From CAKSHC01 sp045631845 (GTDB taxonomy: Bacteria; Bacillota; Clostridia; Oscillospirales; UMGS1783): a DNA stretch of 9,243 bases. The DNA is taken from NCBI GenBank assembly GCA_045631845.1, contig JAZQVM010000031.1:1-9243 (forward strand), in the 5' to 3' direction. A model generated the notes under the pieces. It was not told where the DNA came from. It did no database searches and worked only from the letters and a program-made list of their open reading frames with translations. Below, piece by piece: positions 1-6,897 of this stretch. Within the stretch, counting starts at the first letter, position 1, and each line of letters starts with the position of its first letter. Both the position numbers and the translations under genes were made by a program.

Positions 1-1348
1 ATATTTTGCCGCCCGAAAACTTACGCCATCGACCATTACCCGATTTGGATTAGGCTATGCGCCCGACAGTTGGGATGATATGATCCGTCATCTGACCTCC
101 AAGGGTTTTACCAAGGAGCAGATTGAAACGGCGGGATTGGCGTTGCGGGGGCAAAAGGGCGGATATTATGATCGATTCCGTAACCGTGTTATCTTCCCGA
201 TTATTGATACCACCGGCAACGTCATTGCCTTTGGCGGGCGTATTCTGGAAAGCGGCGGCGGGGCCAAGTACCTAAACTCGCCCGATACGCCGGTATTTAA
301 AAAAAGTCAGGTATTATTTGCGCTCAACTATGCCAAGAATGCGCCGGGTGAGCGGTTGCTATTGTGCGAGGGGTACATGGATGTAATCAGCCTGCACCAA
401 GCGGGATTCCCTTTTGCGGTAGCTCCCTTGGGCACGGCGGTGACGCCCGAGCATGCACGGCTGGCTGCACGGTATGCCAAGGAGATTATCCTATGCTTAG
501 ACTCGGACGAGGCGGGACAGACGGCCATGAACAAGGCCATCCGCTATTTTGAGGAAACGGGCATTAAGGTGCGTATCCTAACGGTAACAGGTGCAAAAGA
601 TCCGGATGAATATATCCAGAAATACGGAGCGCAGAAGTTTGCTCGGTTGCTGGACGGGTCGGGCAGTCAGATTTCTTATCTGCTGGCTAAGGAACGGAGG
701 AATTTTGACTTTTCCATTCCGGAGGATAAGAGTGAATATTTGAAAAAAGCATCGTCGATATTGGCGGGTGTGCGCAGTCCGGTTGAGCGGGAGGTATACA
801 TTTCCCGTGTGGCGCAGGAAACCGAAATTTCGGCTGAGTTTATCCGTGCCGAGATCAAGCATATTTCCGACAATCGGGAAGCGGCGGCCAAGAAGCGACA
901 GATGCGGGAAGAAATGGATAAAATGGCAGGGGTGCGGGATCGCATCAATCCCGAAAAGAGTATCAATCTCAAGGCGGCCAGAGCCGAGGAGGGGCTGATT
1001 GCGGTACTGCTCAAACACCCCGATTACTATAAGAAGTTAGATCCGCCGATTACTGAGGAGCATTTTGTTACGGCCTTTAACCGTAATATTTTCCGCTTGA
1101 TGCGGCAGCAGATTGAGGAAGAAGGCACGGTGTCGATCTCGGCATTGGCGGGGTATCTGACCACCGATGAGGTGGCGAGGCTGACACAGTACACGGTGAT
1201 GGCAGTGGCGGCCGATAATGAGTTGAGACAGGCGTGTGATTATGCACGGGTATTACAGGCAACGGGCGGCGATATGGCCGGAGAGGATCCGGAGACGATA
1301 CGCCGATTTTTAGAGTTGAATAAAAAGGGTCAAAAAAGAAAGGAGTAA
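1..1348 (+). CDS. dnaG: DNA primase DnaG (5' end cut by window edge)
   Basis: DnaG synthesises the short RNA primers for Okazaki fragments and leading-strand starts, working with the replicative helicase DnaB/DnaC. The open frame runs to the left edge: the first complete codon is at position 2, and the 26 residues before the first in-frame ATG (80) still match DnaG (RFGLGYAPDSWD motif), so that ATG is internal. About 448 residues are visible. The N-terminal zinc-binding domain and the start of the polymerase domain, roughly 140-150 residues by comparison with the family, lie outside. Visible are the polymerase-core motif FRNRVIFPI, the KYLNSPDTPVF motif, and a TOPRIM fold with the metal-binding EGYMD (codons 368-382) and DSD (500-508). 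A C-terminal helicase-interaction domain starts near EEGLIAVLLKHPDYY and closes the protein at a normal-looking end. The gene ends five bases before rpoD and is probably co-transcribed with it. No defect is seen. Confidence 0.97.
   Translation, partial: YFAARKLTPSTITRFGLGYAPDSWDDMIRHLTSKGFTKEQIETAGLALRGQKGGYYDRFRNRVIFPIIDTTGNVIAFGGRILESGGGAKYLNSPDTPVFKKSQVLFALNYAKNAPGERLLLCEGYMDVISLHQAGFPFAVAPLGTAVTPEHARLAARYAKEIILCLDSDEAGQTAMNKAIRYFEETGIKVRILTVTGAKDPDEYIQKYGAQKFARLLDGSGSQISYLLAKERRNFDFSIPEDKSEYLKKASSILAGVRSPVEREVYISRVAQETEISAEFIRAEIKHISDNREAAAKKRQMREEMDKMAGVRDRINPEKSINLKAARAEEGLIAVLLKHPDYYKKLDPPITEEHFVTAFNRNIFRLMRQQIEEEGTVSISALAGYLTTDEVARLTQYTVMAVAADNELRQACDYARVLQATGGDMAGEDPETIRRFLELNKKGQKRKE
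1341..1345 (+). promoter_or_regulatory. rpoD ribosome binding site abutting the dnaG stop
   Basis: AGGAG (preceded by AA) ends one base before the dnaG TAA stop (1346-1348) and lies 8 bases from the rpoD ATG at 1354. The rpoD ribosome binding site is therefore read through by ribosomes finishing dnaG. This layout favours translational coupling and supports 1354 as the rpoD start. Confidence 0.8.
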
Positions 1349-1353
1349 TCGTT

Positions 1354-2502
1354 ATGCCGAATGAGGAAGCGGTAAACAGCGGTGTAAGCGGTGAAAAGCC
1401 GGACAAGAAGCAAATTTTGAAAAATCTGATTGAAGAGGGACGCGCCAAGGGTATGCTTTCCCAGAAGGAGATTCACGATGCCTTTGGTGAGATCCAGCTG
1501 ACGCAGGATCAATTTGAGAAGATCGTTGAATCCTTAGAGGGTATGCAGATTGAGATTGTGGACAAGACCTTTGATGAGATTCCCGATGAGGAGTTGCTGG
1601 AGGAAGAAGAGGACAACAGTGAGATCCTCAAGAGCAACAATCTTGAAGAAGTGCTTTCCAATGAAGGCATTTCGGTGGATGATCCGGTTAAGATTTATCT
1701 TAAGGAGATCGGACGGGTGCCGCTTCTTTCCAATGAGGAGGAGCAGGCGTTGGCCAAGCGTATGGCTGAAGGGGACGAGGCGGCTCGTGCCAAGTTGTCC
1801 GAGGCCAACCTGCGTTTGGTGGTTAGTATTGCTAAGCGGTATGCCGGACGAGGCATGATGTTCTTGGATCTGATTCAAGAAGGAAACATGGGGCTTATTA
1901 AGGCGGTTGAGAAGTTTGACTATTCCAAGGGATACAAGTTCTCGACCTATGCGACATGGTGGATTCGTCAGGCCATTACCCGTGCCATTGCCGATCAGGC
2001 CCGTACCATTCGTATTCCTGTGCACATGGTAGAGACCATTAACAAGGTCATGCGTGTCGAACGTCAGTTGTTGCAGGAGTTGGGGCGTCAGCCCAAGCCC
2101 GAAGAGGTGGCGCAGGAGATGGGCATGAGTGTGGAGAAGATACGGGAAGTGCTTAAGATTGCCCAAGAGCCGATTCCTTTAGAGACGCCGATCGGTGAGG
2201 AGGAAGACAGTCATTTGGGTGACTTTATTCCGGATGAGGACATTACGGCACCGTCCGATGCGGCATCGCAGGTAATGCTCAAAGAGGAGCTGGAGGATGT
2301 GCTCAAGACCTTGACCGAGCGTGAGGCGAAGGTGTTAAAGATGCGTTTTGGTTTAGAGGACGGACGTATGCGCACGCTGGAAGAAGTGGGACGGGATTTC
2401 AATGTAACCCGTGAGCGTATTCGTCAGATCGAAGCCAAGGCGTTGCGCAAGTTGCGTCATCCGTCGCGCAGTAAGCGACTAAAAGATTTTTTGGAAGAAT
2501 AA
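1354..2502 (+). CDS. rpoD: Primary (housekeeping) RNA polymerase sigma factor RpoD/SigA
   Basis: This is the main sigma factor; it directs RNA polymerase core enzyme to TTGACA/TATAAT promoters. At 382 residues it is close to Bacillota SigA and far shorter than the roughly 610-residue enterobacterial form, because the long non-conserved insert after region 1.2 is absent. Order: a compact region 1.1-like N-terminus (about 15-70), an acidic linker (about 75-90), region 1.2 (DDPVKIYLKEIG, about 109-120), and region 2 (about 146-216) with the core-binding and -10 recognition segment FSTYATWWIRQAITRAIADQ at 196-215. Region 3 follows (about 225-300), then region 4 with the -35-reading helix-turn-helix (about 341-368, VTRERIRQIEAKALRKLR). 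The C-terminus is complete. It follows dnaG by 5 bases, a pairing also known from other bacteria. No terminator is visible after it, so some transcription may continue into tig. Confidence 0.98.
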   Translation: MPNEEAVNSGVSGEKPDKKQILKNLIEEGRAKGMLSQKEIHDAFGEIQLTQDQFEKIVESLEGMQIEIVDKTFDEIPDEELLEEEEDNSEILKSNNLEEVLSNEGISVDDPVKIYLKEIGRVPLLSNEEEQALAKRMAEGDEAARAKLSEANLRLVVSIAKRYAGRGMMFLDLIQEGNMGLIKAVEKFDYSKGYKFSTYATWWIRQAITRAIADQARTIRIPVHMVETINKVMRVERQLLQELGRQPKPEEVAQEMGMSVEKIREVLKIAQEPIPLETPIGEEEDSHLGDFIPDEDITAPSDAASQVMLKEELEDVLKTLTEREAKVLKMRFGLEDGRMRTLEEVGRDFNVTRERIRQIEAKALRKLRHPSRSKRLKDFLEE

Positions 2503-2516
2503 TTCATAATTTGATA

Positions 2517-2545
2517 TTGAATTTATTTACCAATTATGTTAAAAT
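2517..2545 (+). promoter_or_regulatory. SigA-type promoter with extended -10 for tig
   Basis: In the 81-base AT-rich gap between rpoD and tig there is a -35-like TTGAAT (2517-2522), a 17-base spacer, and a -10-like TAAAAT (2540-2545). A TG dinucleotide at 2537-2538, one base upstream of the -10 hexamer, makes an extended -10. Transcription would start near 2552, giving a leader of about 30 bases. A second overlapping pair (TTGATA 2511-2516 with TATGTT 2535-2540, spacer 18) is weaker. This is read by eye, with no transcript data. Confidence 0.65.
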
Positions 2546-2569
2546 GTACAATTGATTAAAGAAAATTTC

Positions 2570-2574
2570 GGAGG
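2570..2574 (+). promoter_or_regulatory. tig ribosome binding site
   Basis: GGAGG lies 9 bases upstream of the ATG at 2584. It fixes the trigger factor start, in agreement with the family N-terminus. Confidence 0.75.
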
Positions 2575-2583
2575 AAATCACCC

Positions 2584-3942
2584 ATGAAGATCAACAGCGT
2601 AAAGAAACTGGAAAAGAGTGTAGTCGAACTTGAAATCGCCGTTACCGGCAAGGCGTTTACCAATGCGGTAGACGAAGCCTATGCCGAGGCGGCTCCCAAT
2701 ATTGCCATTAAGGGCTTCCGCAAGGGCAAGGCTCCCCGCAACATCATTGAGAAGATGTACGGCAAGGGCATGTTCTACGAGAAAGCCATCAATAAGACCT
2801 ACGGTGAGGCTTACGACAAGGCTGTCGAAGAGGCCGGACTGGATGTTGTCGCTCCCGGTGAGATTGACATCAAGAGTGTCGATGATAAGGGCTATGTCTT
2901 GATTGCCAAGGTTCCCGTTCGTCCCGAAGTGACTTTGGGCGAATACAAGGGCATTGAGGCCGAGAAGATGGAAGTTAAGGTTGAGGATGCTCAGATTGAG
3001 CAGGAACTCGAACATGTGCGCAAGGCTCATGCCCGCACGGTAGATGTCACCGATCGTGCTGCTCAGATGGGCGATACCGTAGTGCTGGACTTTGACGGTT
3101 CGGTAGACGGCGTTCCTTTTGACGGCGGCAAGGCGGAGAATCACAGCTTGGTGCTGGGTTCCGGTTCCTTTATCCCCGGCTTTGAAGATCAGTTGGTTGG
3201 CAAGGCCATCGATGAGGATGTGGTTGTCAGCGTAACCTTCCCTGAGGAGTATCATGAGAAGTCTTTGGCCGGCAAGGCGGCAGAGTTTAAGTGTGTGATC
3301 CATGAGATCAAGTTTGAAGAGCTGCCCGAGCTGGATGATGAGTTTGCCAAGGATGTCAGCGAGTTTGACACGCTGGATGAGTACAAGGCAGACATGAAGA
3401 AGAAGATGGCCGAGTACATGGATGCGCAGGCTGACCGTGCGGTTGAGCAGGCCATCATGGAGAAGATCGTGGAAGGCATGACGGCTGATGTGCCCGATGC
3501 CATGGTTGAACAGCAGATCGATACCATGATCAATGAGTATGATCAGAATATGCGTCAGCAGGGCCTGGATATTCAGACCTATCTTAAGTATACCGGCATG
3601 AAGATGGAAGATTTCCGTGCTTCCTTCAAGGATCGTGCTGACAAGACGGTTCGTGCCCGTTTGGCCTTGGAAGAGATCGTTAAGGCTGAGAGCGTTGTGG
3701 TTTCCGAAGATGAGCTGGAAGCCGAGTACAAGCGTGTTTCGGAGCAGTACGGCATTGAGCTTGATCAGGTGAAGGCATTCCTGCCTGCTGAGCAGATGAC
3801 GCAGGATATTGCTGTAGATAAGGCTTTGAAATTTGTTGTTGCCAATGCCAAGGTTACCGTCAAGAAAGAAAAGAAGGCGGCAGCCAAGAAGACTACGGCG
3901 AAAAGGACAACAAAGAAGGCCGAAGAGAAGACCGAGGAATAA
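2584..3942 (+). CDS. tig: Trigger factor, ribosome-associated chaperone and prolyl isomerase
   Basis: Trigger factor docks near the ribosome exit tunnel, shields nascent chains and isomerises peptidyl-prolyl bonds. All three domains are visible in 452 residues. The ribosome-binding tail carries the signature GFRKGKAPR (44-52). An FKBP-like isomerase domain starts at GDTVVLDFDGSVDG (163 on) and runs through SGSFIPGFEDQLVGK to about 245. A helical C-terminal chaperone domain occupies about 250-425. The last 25-30 residues form a highly charged Lys/Ala/Thr/Glu tail beyond the folded domain, probably disordered. The gene has its own promoter (2517-2545) and lies upstream of clpP and clpX, a common bacterial order linking folding and degradation. 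Codon choice looks like that of a highly expressed gene: mostly AAG for lysine, with no TTA, CTA or TCA codons (inferred from the open antisense frame across it). Confidence 0.98.
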   Translation: MKINSVKKLEKSVVELEIAVTGKAFTNAVDEAYAEAAPNIAIKGFRKGKAPRNIIEKMYGKGMFYEKAINKTYGEAYDKAVEEAGLDVVAPGEIDIKSVDDKGYVLIAKVPVRPEVTLGEYKGIEAEKMEVKVEDAQIEQELEHVRKAHARTVDVTDRAAQMGDTVVLDFDGSVDGVPFDGGKAENHSLVLGSGSFIPGFEDQLVGKAIDEDVVVSVTFPEEYHEKSLAGKAAEFKCVIHEIKFEELPELDDEFAKDVSEFDTLDEYKADMKKKMAEYMDAQADRAVEQAIMEKIVEGMTADVPDAMVEQQIDTMINEYDQNMRQQGLDIQTYLKYTGMKMEDFRASFKDRADKTVRARLALEEIVKAESVVVSEDELEAEYKRVSEQYGIELDQVKAFLPAEQMTQDIAVDKALKFVVANAKVTVKKEKKAAAKKTTAKRTTKKAEEKTEE

Positions 3943-3961
3943 TAATCTCGGCAAATACGAG

Positions 3962-3967
3962 TATAAT
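3962..3967 (+). promoter_or_regulatory. Possible clpP promoter (-10 only)
   Basis: A perfect TATAAT lies 31 bases upstream of the clpP start in the 56-base tig-clpP gap. The -35 position at a 16-18 base spacing falls on AATAATAA around the tig stop codon, which is a poor match to TTGACA, and there is no TG extension. It could be a weak or activator-dependent promoter, or chance. No CtsR-like GGTCAAA repeat is present here. Confidence 0.4.
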
Positions 3968-3998
3968 AGTTAACGTTGAGTAAAGGAGTGCCGGAAGA

Positions 3999-4592
3999 AT
4001 GAATGAATTTATGAGTCTTGTACCGATGGTAGTTGAGCAGACCAATCGTGGGGAGCGTTCGTACGATATCTATTCACGCTTGCTTAATGATCGCATTATT
4101 TTCCTGTCGGATCAGGTAAATGATACGACGGCATCGTTGGTAGTGGCGCAGCTTCTGTATTTGGAGGCGCAGGACAATGAGAAGGATATTTGCTTCTACA
4201 TCAATAGTCCGGGTGGATCGGTTTCTGCCGGCATGGCCATTTATGATACGATGAATTACATTAAGTGTGATGTATCCACCATTTGTGTGGGTATGGCGGC
4301 TTCCATGGGTGCATTCCTGCTTTCGGCAGGTGCGAAGGGGAAGCGTTTGGCTTTGCCAAACAGTGAGATTATGATTCATCAGCCGTTAGGCGGGGCGCAG
4401 GGGCAGGCTTCGGATATTATTATTCATGCCGATCATATTCGCAAGACCCGTGAGAAGTTGAACACGATTTTGGCGGCCAATACCGGACGTCCGCTCTCGG
4501 AAATTGAGCGGGATACCGAGCGTGATAATTTCATGTCGGCCAAGGAAGCCTTGGAGTATGGTTTGATCGACAAGGTTATTGAGAAGAGATAA
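3999..4592 (+). CDS. clpP: ATP-dependent Clp protease proteolytic subunit ClpP
   Basis: ClpP is the serine peptidase that forms the double-heptamer chamber of ClpXP and ClpCP. At 197 residues it has normal length. The catalytic triad is complete by alignment to the E. coli and B. subtilis motifs: Ser102 in GMAASMGAF, His127 in MIHQPLGG and Asp176 in ERDNFMSA, with the expected spacing of 25 and 49 residues. The N-terminal loop segment LVPMVVEQTNRGERSYDIYSR is also canonical. The ATG at 3999 is chosen because AAGGAG (3983-3988) sits 10 bases upstream. The in-frame ATG at 4011 would leave too long a gap, though processing or initiation there cannot be excluded. clpX follows after 12 bases, so both subunits are very probably made from one mRNA. 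No anomalies. Confidence 0.98.
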   Translation: MNEFMSLVPMVVEQTNRGERSYDIYSRLLNDRIIFLSDQVNDTTASLVVAQLLYLEAQDNEKDICFYINSPGGSVSAGMAIYDTMNYIKCDVSTICVGMAASMGAFLLSAGAKGKRLALPNSEIMIHQPLGGAQGQASDIIIHADHIRKTREKLNTILAANTGRPLSEIERDTERDNFMSAKEALEYGLIDKVIEKR

Positions 4593-4604
4593 AGAGGGTA
4601 GTTC

Positions 4605-5882
4605 ATGGCAAACAACAACTACGGGGGCGGTGCCTTCTGTTCCTTTTGCGGCAAGCCACGGGAGCAGGCGGATAAGCTGATTGCCGGCATGAATGATGCC
4701 TATATTTGTGATGAATGTGTAGAACTGTGCATGCAGATTCTGGATAAGCCGTTGCCGACAACGGGTTCATCACAAGAGATCCGATTGCTCAAGCCCAAGG
4801 CACTCAAGGCGTTATTGGATGAGCACGTGATTGGGCAGGATGATGCCAAGATTGCGCTGGCGGTTGCCGTTTATAACCATTACAAAAGAATAATCGGCAT
4901 TCAGAATGACCCCGATGTGCAGTTGCAGAAGAGCAATGTACTGTTTCTTGGGCCGACGGGTTGCGGTAAGACGTTGCTGGCTGAGACCTTGGCCAAGGCG
5001 CTGGGTGTTCCGTTTGCTATTGCCGATGCGACAACGCTGACCGAGGCCGGTTATGTGGGCGAGGATGTGGAAAATATCCTGCTTCGCTTGATTCAGGCGG
5101 CCGATTTTGACATCAGTTTGGCGCAAAACGGCATCATTTATATCGATGAAATCGATAAAATTGCCCGAAAGAGTGAAAATCCATCCATTACCCGTGATGT
5201 ATCGGGTGAGGGTGTGCAGCAGGCGTTGCTCAAGATCTTAGAGGGTACGGTTGCCAGCGTTCCGCCGCAGGGTGGGCGTAAGCATCCGCATCAAGAACTG
5301 ATCCAGATAGATACCCGCAATATTCTCTTTATTTGCGGCGGTGCTTTTGATGGGTTGGATAAGGTGATTGAGAAGCGCACCGAAAAGGTGTCGCTTGGCT
5401 TTGGCGCCGATGTGCGTTCCCGTAAGGAGAAGATCAAGGAAGGGTATCTGAAATTGGCCGAGCCTCATGATTTGGTCAAGTTTGGACTCATTCCCGAATT
5501 GGTGGGGCGTATGCCGGTGATTGTGGCGCTGGATGCTTTGGATGAAGATGCTTTTGTGCGGATTTTGTCCGAGCCGAAAAACGCCCTGACCAAGCAGTAT
5601 AAAGAATTGCTGGGGCTTGACGGCGTGGAGTTGGAATTTACCGACGGGGCGTTGCGTGCCATTGCCGCTAAGGCGGCCGAGCGCAATACCGGTGCCCGTG
5701 GCTTGCGGGGCATCATGGAGCGTATTATGGGAAAACTCATGTACGAAATTCCGGGTGATGAAGAAATTTACCGTGTTGTGATTACCGAAGAAGCGGCCAA
5801 GGGCGAAGGTGAGCCCGAGGTGTTGCGTGATCGGGAGAAGCGGCAGGCAAGCCAAATCGGCGATACGATCATTCTTAAATAA
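4605..5882 (+). CDS. clpX: ATP-dependent unfoldase ClpX, regulatory subunit of ClpXP
   Basis: ClpX is the AAA+ hexamer that recognises tagged or misfolded substrates, unfolds them and feeds them to ClpP. The 425 residues are full length. The N-terminal C4 zinc-binding domain has Cys12, Cys15, Cys35 and Cys38. Walker A GPTGCGKT is at 116-123 and the pore-1 loop GYVGEDV at 149-155. Walker B IIYIDEID is at 177-184, the RKH pore loop at 225-227, and the sensor-2 region GARGLRGI at 363-370. The ClpP-docking loop reads LGF (264-266) where IGF is usual, a conservative change. The ribosome binding site is modest (GAGGG 4594-4598, 6 bases from the ATG), right after the clpP stop. A hairpin terminator follows at 5887. 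The lon gene, often next in clostridial genomes, is not here. Confidence 0.98.
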   Translation: MANNNYGGGAFCSFCGKPREQADKLIAGMNDAYICDECVELCMQILDKPLPTTGSSQEIRLLKPKALKALLDEHVIGQDDAKIALAVAVYNHYKRIIGIQNDPDVQLQKSNVLFLGPTGCGKTLLAETLAKALGVPFAIADATTLTEAGYVGEDVENILLRLIQAADFDISLAQNGIIYIDEIDKIARKSENPSITRDVSGEGVQQALLKILEGTVASVPPQGGRKHPHQELIQIDTRNILFICGGAFDGLDKVIEKRTEKVSLGFGADVRSRKEKIKEGYLKLAEPHDLVKFGLIPELVGRMPVIVALDALDEDAFVRILSEPKNALTKQYKELLGLDGVELEFTDGALRAIAAKAAERNTGARGLRGIMERIMGKLMYEIPGDEEIYRVVITEEAAKGEGEPEVLRDREKRQASQIGDTIILK

Positions 5883-5886
5883 ATTT

Positions 5887-5919
5887 CGGGCCGGAGCCCT
5901 TTCCGGCCCGTCTATTTAT
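5887..5919 (+). terminator. Rho-independent terminator after clpX
   Basis: A perfect 9-bp GC-rich stem, CGGGCCGGA (5887-5895) with TCCGGCCCG (5902-5910), encloses a 6-base loop. The tail TCTATTTAT is only moderately T-rich, so termination may be incomplete. It starts five bases after the clpX stop and ends about 20 bases before the next start codon. Confidence 0.75.
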
Positions 5920-5930
5920 AAGGACGTAAA

Positions 5931-6830
5931 ATGAGACATTGTTTTATTATCAATCCGGTGGCCGGCAAGAAGCGAAATGCCGATGAAATTGTGCAAACCA
6001 TTCATCGGATTTTCTCCGATCGTCAGGAGGACTATGAAATTCATTTAACCGAATATCCCGACCATGCGACCGAACTGGCGGCGCAGGCGGCTTTGAGCGG
6101 TGAACCGACACGGATATACTGCGTTGGTGGGGACGGCACCCTTCATGAAACGGTAACGGGGTGTTATCAAGCCGCACATGTGGAAATTGCGCCCATTCCA
6201 AACGGTACGGGAAACGATTTTGTGAAATCCTTCCCCGACTGCGATTTTACCGATATCGAAGCGATGGTGAACGGGCAGGCGCAGGCGATTGATCTGCTCA
6301 AGTGCGGGGATCGGATATCTATGAATATCATCAACTGCGGCTTTGATGCCATGGTGGCTGGAAATGTAACAAAATTCAAGAAATGGTTTACCGGCAATTT
6401 AGCCTATTACATAGCCTTGTTTTACACCTTTATTCAAAAACTCGGTAATAACATGACGGTTCATGTGGATGATACACTATTGTATGAAGGGAAATCGCTG
6501 TTGGCTGTAGCGGCTAACGGACGGGTATACGGTGGCGGTTTTTTGGCGGCGCCGCAGGCCGAGATTGATGATGGGTTGATCGACTGTTTGGCGGTAAAAA
6601 ACATGTCCAGACTAAAGATTACCGGCTTTGTGGGGAAATATAAGGTCGGCAATCATGAGCCGCTTTCCCACCTGATTACCAAAGCACGGGGTAAGAGTAT
6701 GACCATTTGTTCCGACCGCCCGTTTGCCATTTCCTATGATGGGGAAGTGGAGATGACGACCAAGGCCGAGATTGAGTTGTTACCCAATGCTTTGAAGGTG
6801 GTTGTGCCGCTTAGCACTCGCAAGGATTGA
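5931..6830 (+). CDS. Diacylglycerol kinase family lipid kinase (DgkB/YegS/BmrU type)
   Basis: The enzyme probably phosphorylates diacylglycerol or a related lipid with ATP, returning diacylglycerol to phosphatidate synthesis at the inner face of the membrane. The 299-residue length fits the family. Visible motifs are an N-terminal NPVAGKKRN (8-16), the nucleotide-binding GGDGT (66-70), PNGTGNDF (90-97), a GGG turn (201-203), DDGLID (213-218), and the C-terminal DGE (270-272) that in DgkB-type enzymes carries the catalytic acid. No signal peptide or clear transmembrane helix is seen, consistent with a soluble or peripheral enzyme. The ATG at 5931 has AAGGA (5920-5924) six bases upstream. The exact lipid substrate (diacylglycerol, other lipid, or sphingoid base) cannot be told from motifs. 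No promoter of its own is obvious: it may depend on read-through of the clpX terminator or on a start inside clpX. Confidence 0.92.
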   Translation: MRHCFIINPVAGKKRNADEIVQTIHRIFSDRQEDYEIHLTEYPDHATELAAQAALSGEPTRIYCVGGDGTLHETVTGCYQAAHVEIAPIPNGTGNDFVKSFPDCDFTDIEAMVNGQAQAIDLLKCGDRISMNIINCGFDAMVAGNVTKFKKWFTGNLAYYIALFYTFIQKLGNNMTVHVDDTLLYEGKSLLAVAANGRVYGGGFLAAPQAEIDDGLIDCLAVKNMSRLKITGFVGKYKVGNHEPLSHLITKARGKSMTICSDRPFAISYDGEVEMTTKAEIELLPNALKVVVPLSTRKD

Positions 6831-6865
6831 CTGAAAAATTCTTTGTAAAATTTGACTGGATATCC

Positions 6866-6894
6866 TTGACAAAAGACCAAATATTTGCTATAAC
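6866..6894 (+). promoter_or_regulatory. SigA-type promoter of groESL
   Basis: A perfect -35 TTGACA (6866-6871) and a -10 TATAAC (6889-6894) are separated by exactly 17 bases, with a TG (6886-6887) one base upstream giving an extended -10. An AT-rich stretch at about 6834-6853 could act as an UP element. The start point is expected near 6901, just before the CIRCE operator, so HrcA bound there would block initiation or early elongation. Confidence 0.9.
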
Positions 6895-6897
6895 ATT

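Noticed and set aside
80..82. ATG at 80 as the true dnaG start
   Set aside because: The 26 codons upstream to the window edge still encode conserved DnaG sequence, so the gene begins outside the window.
2531..2554. CAATT...AATTG inverted repeat flanking the tig -10 as an operator
   Set aside because: Five-base AT-rich arms are expected by chance in such an AT-rich gap, and no known operator is matched.
2578..3954. A 458-codon open frame on the - strand covering the whole of tig
   Set aside because: Same cause as for groEL: it mirrors the sense codons and shows no protein family features.
6831..6865. A separate terminator for the lipid kinase gene between its stop and the groE -35
   Set aside because: This stretch has no GC-rich inverted repeat. 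The only plausible hairpin downstream is the CIRCE palindrome.
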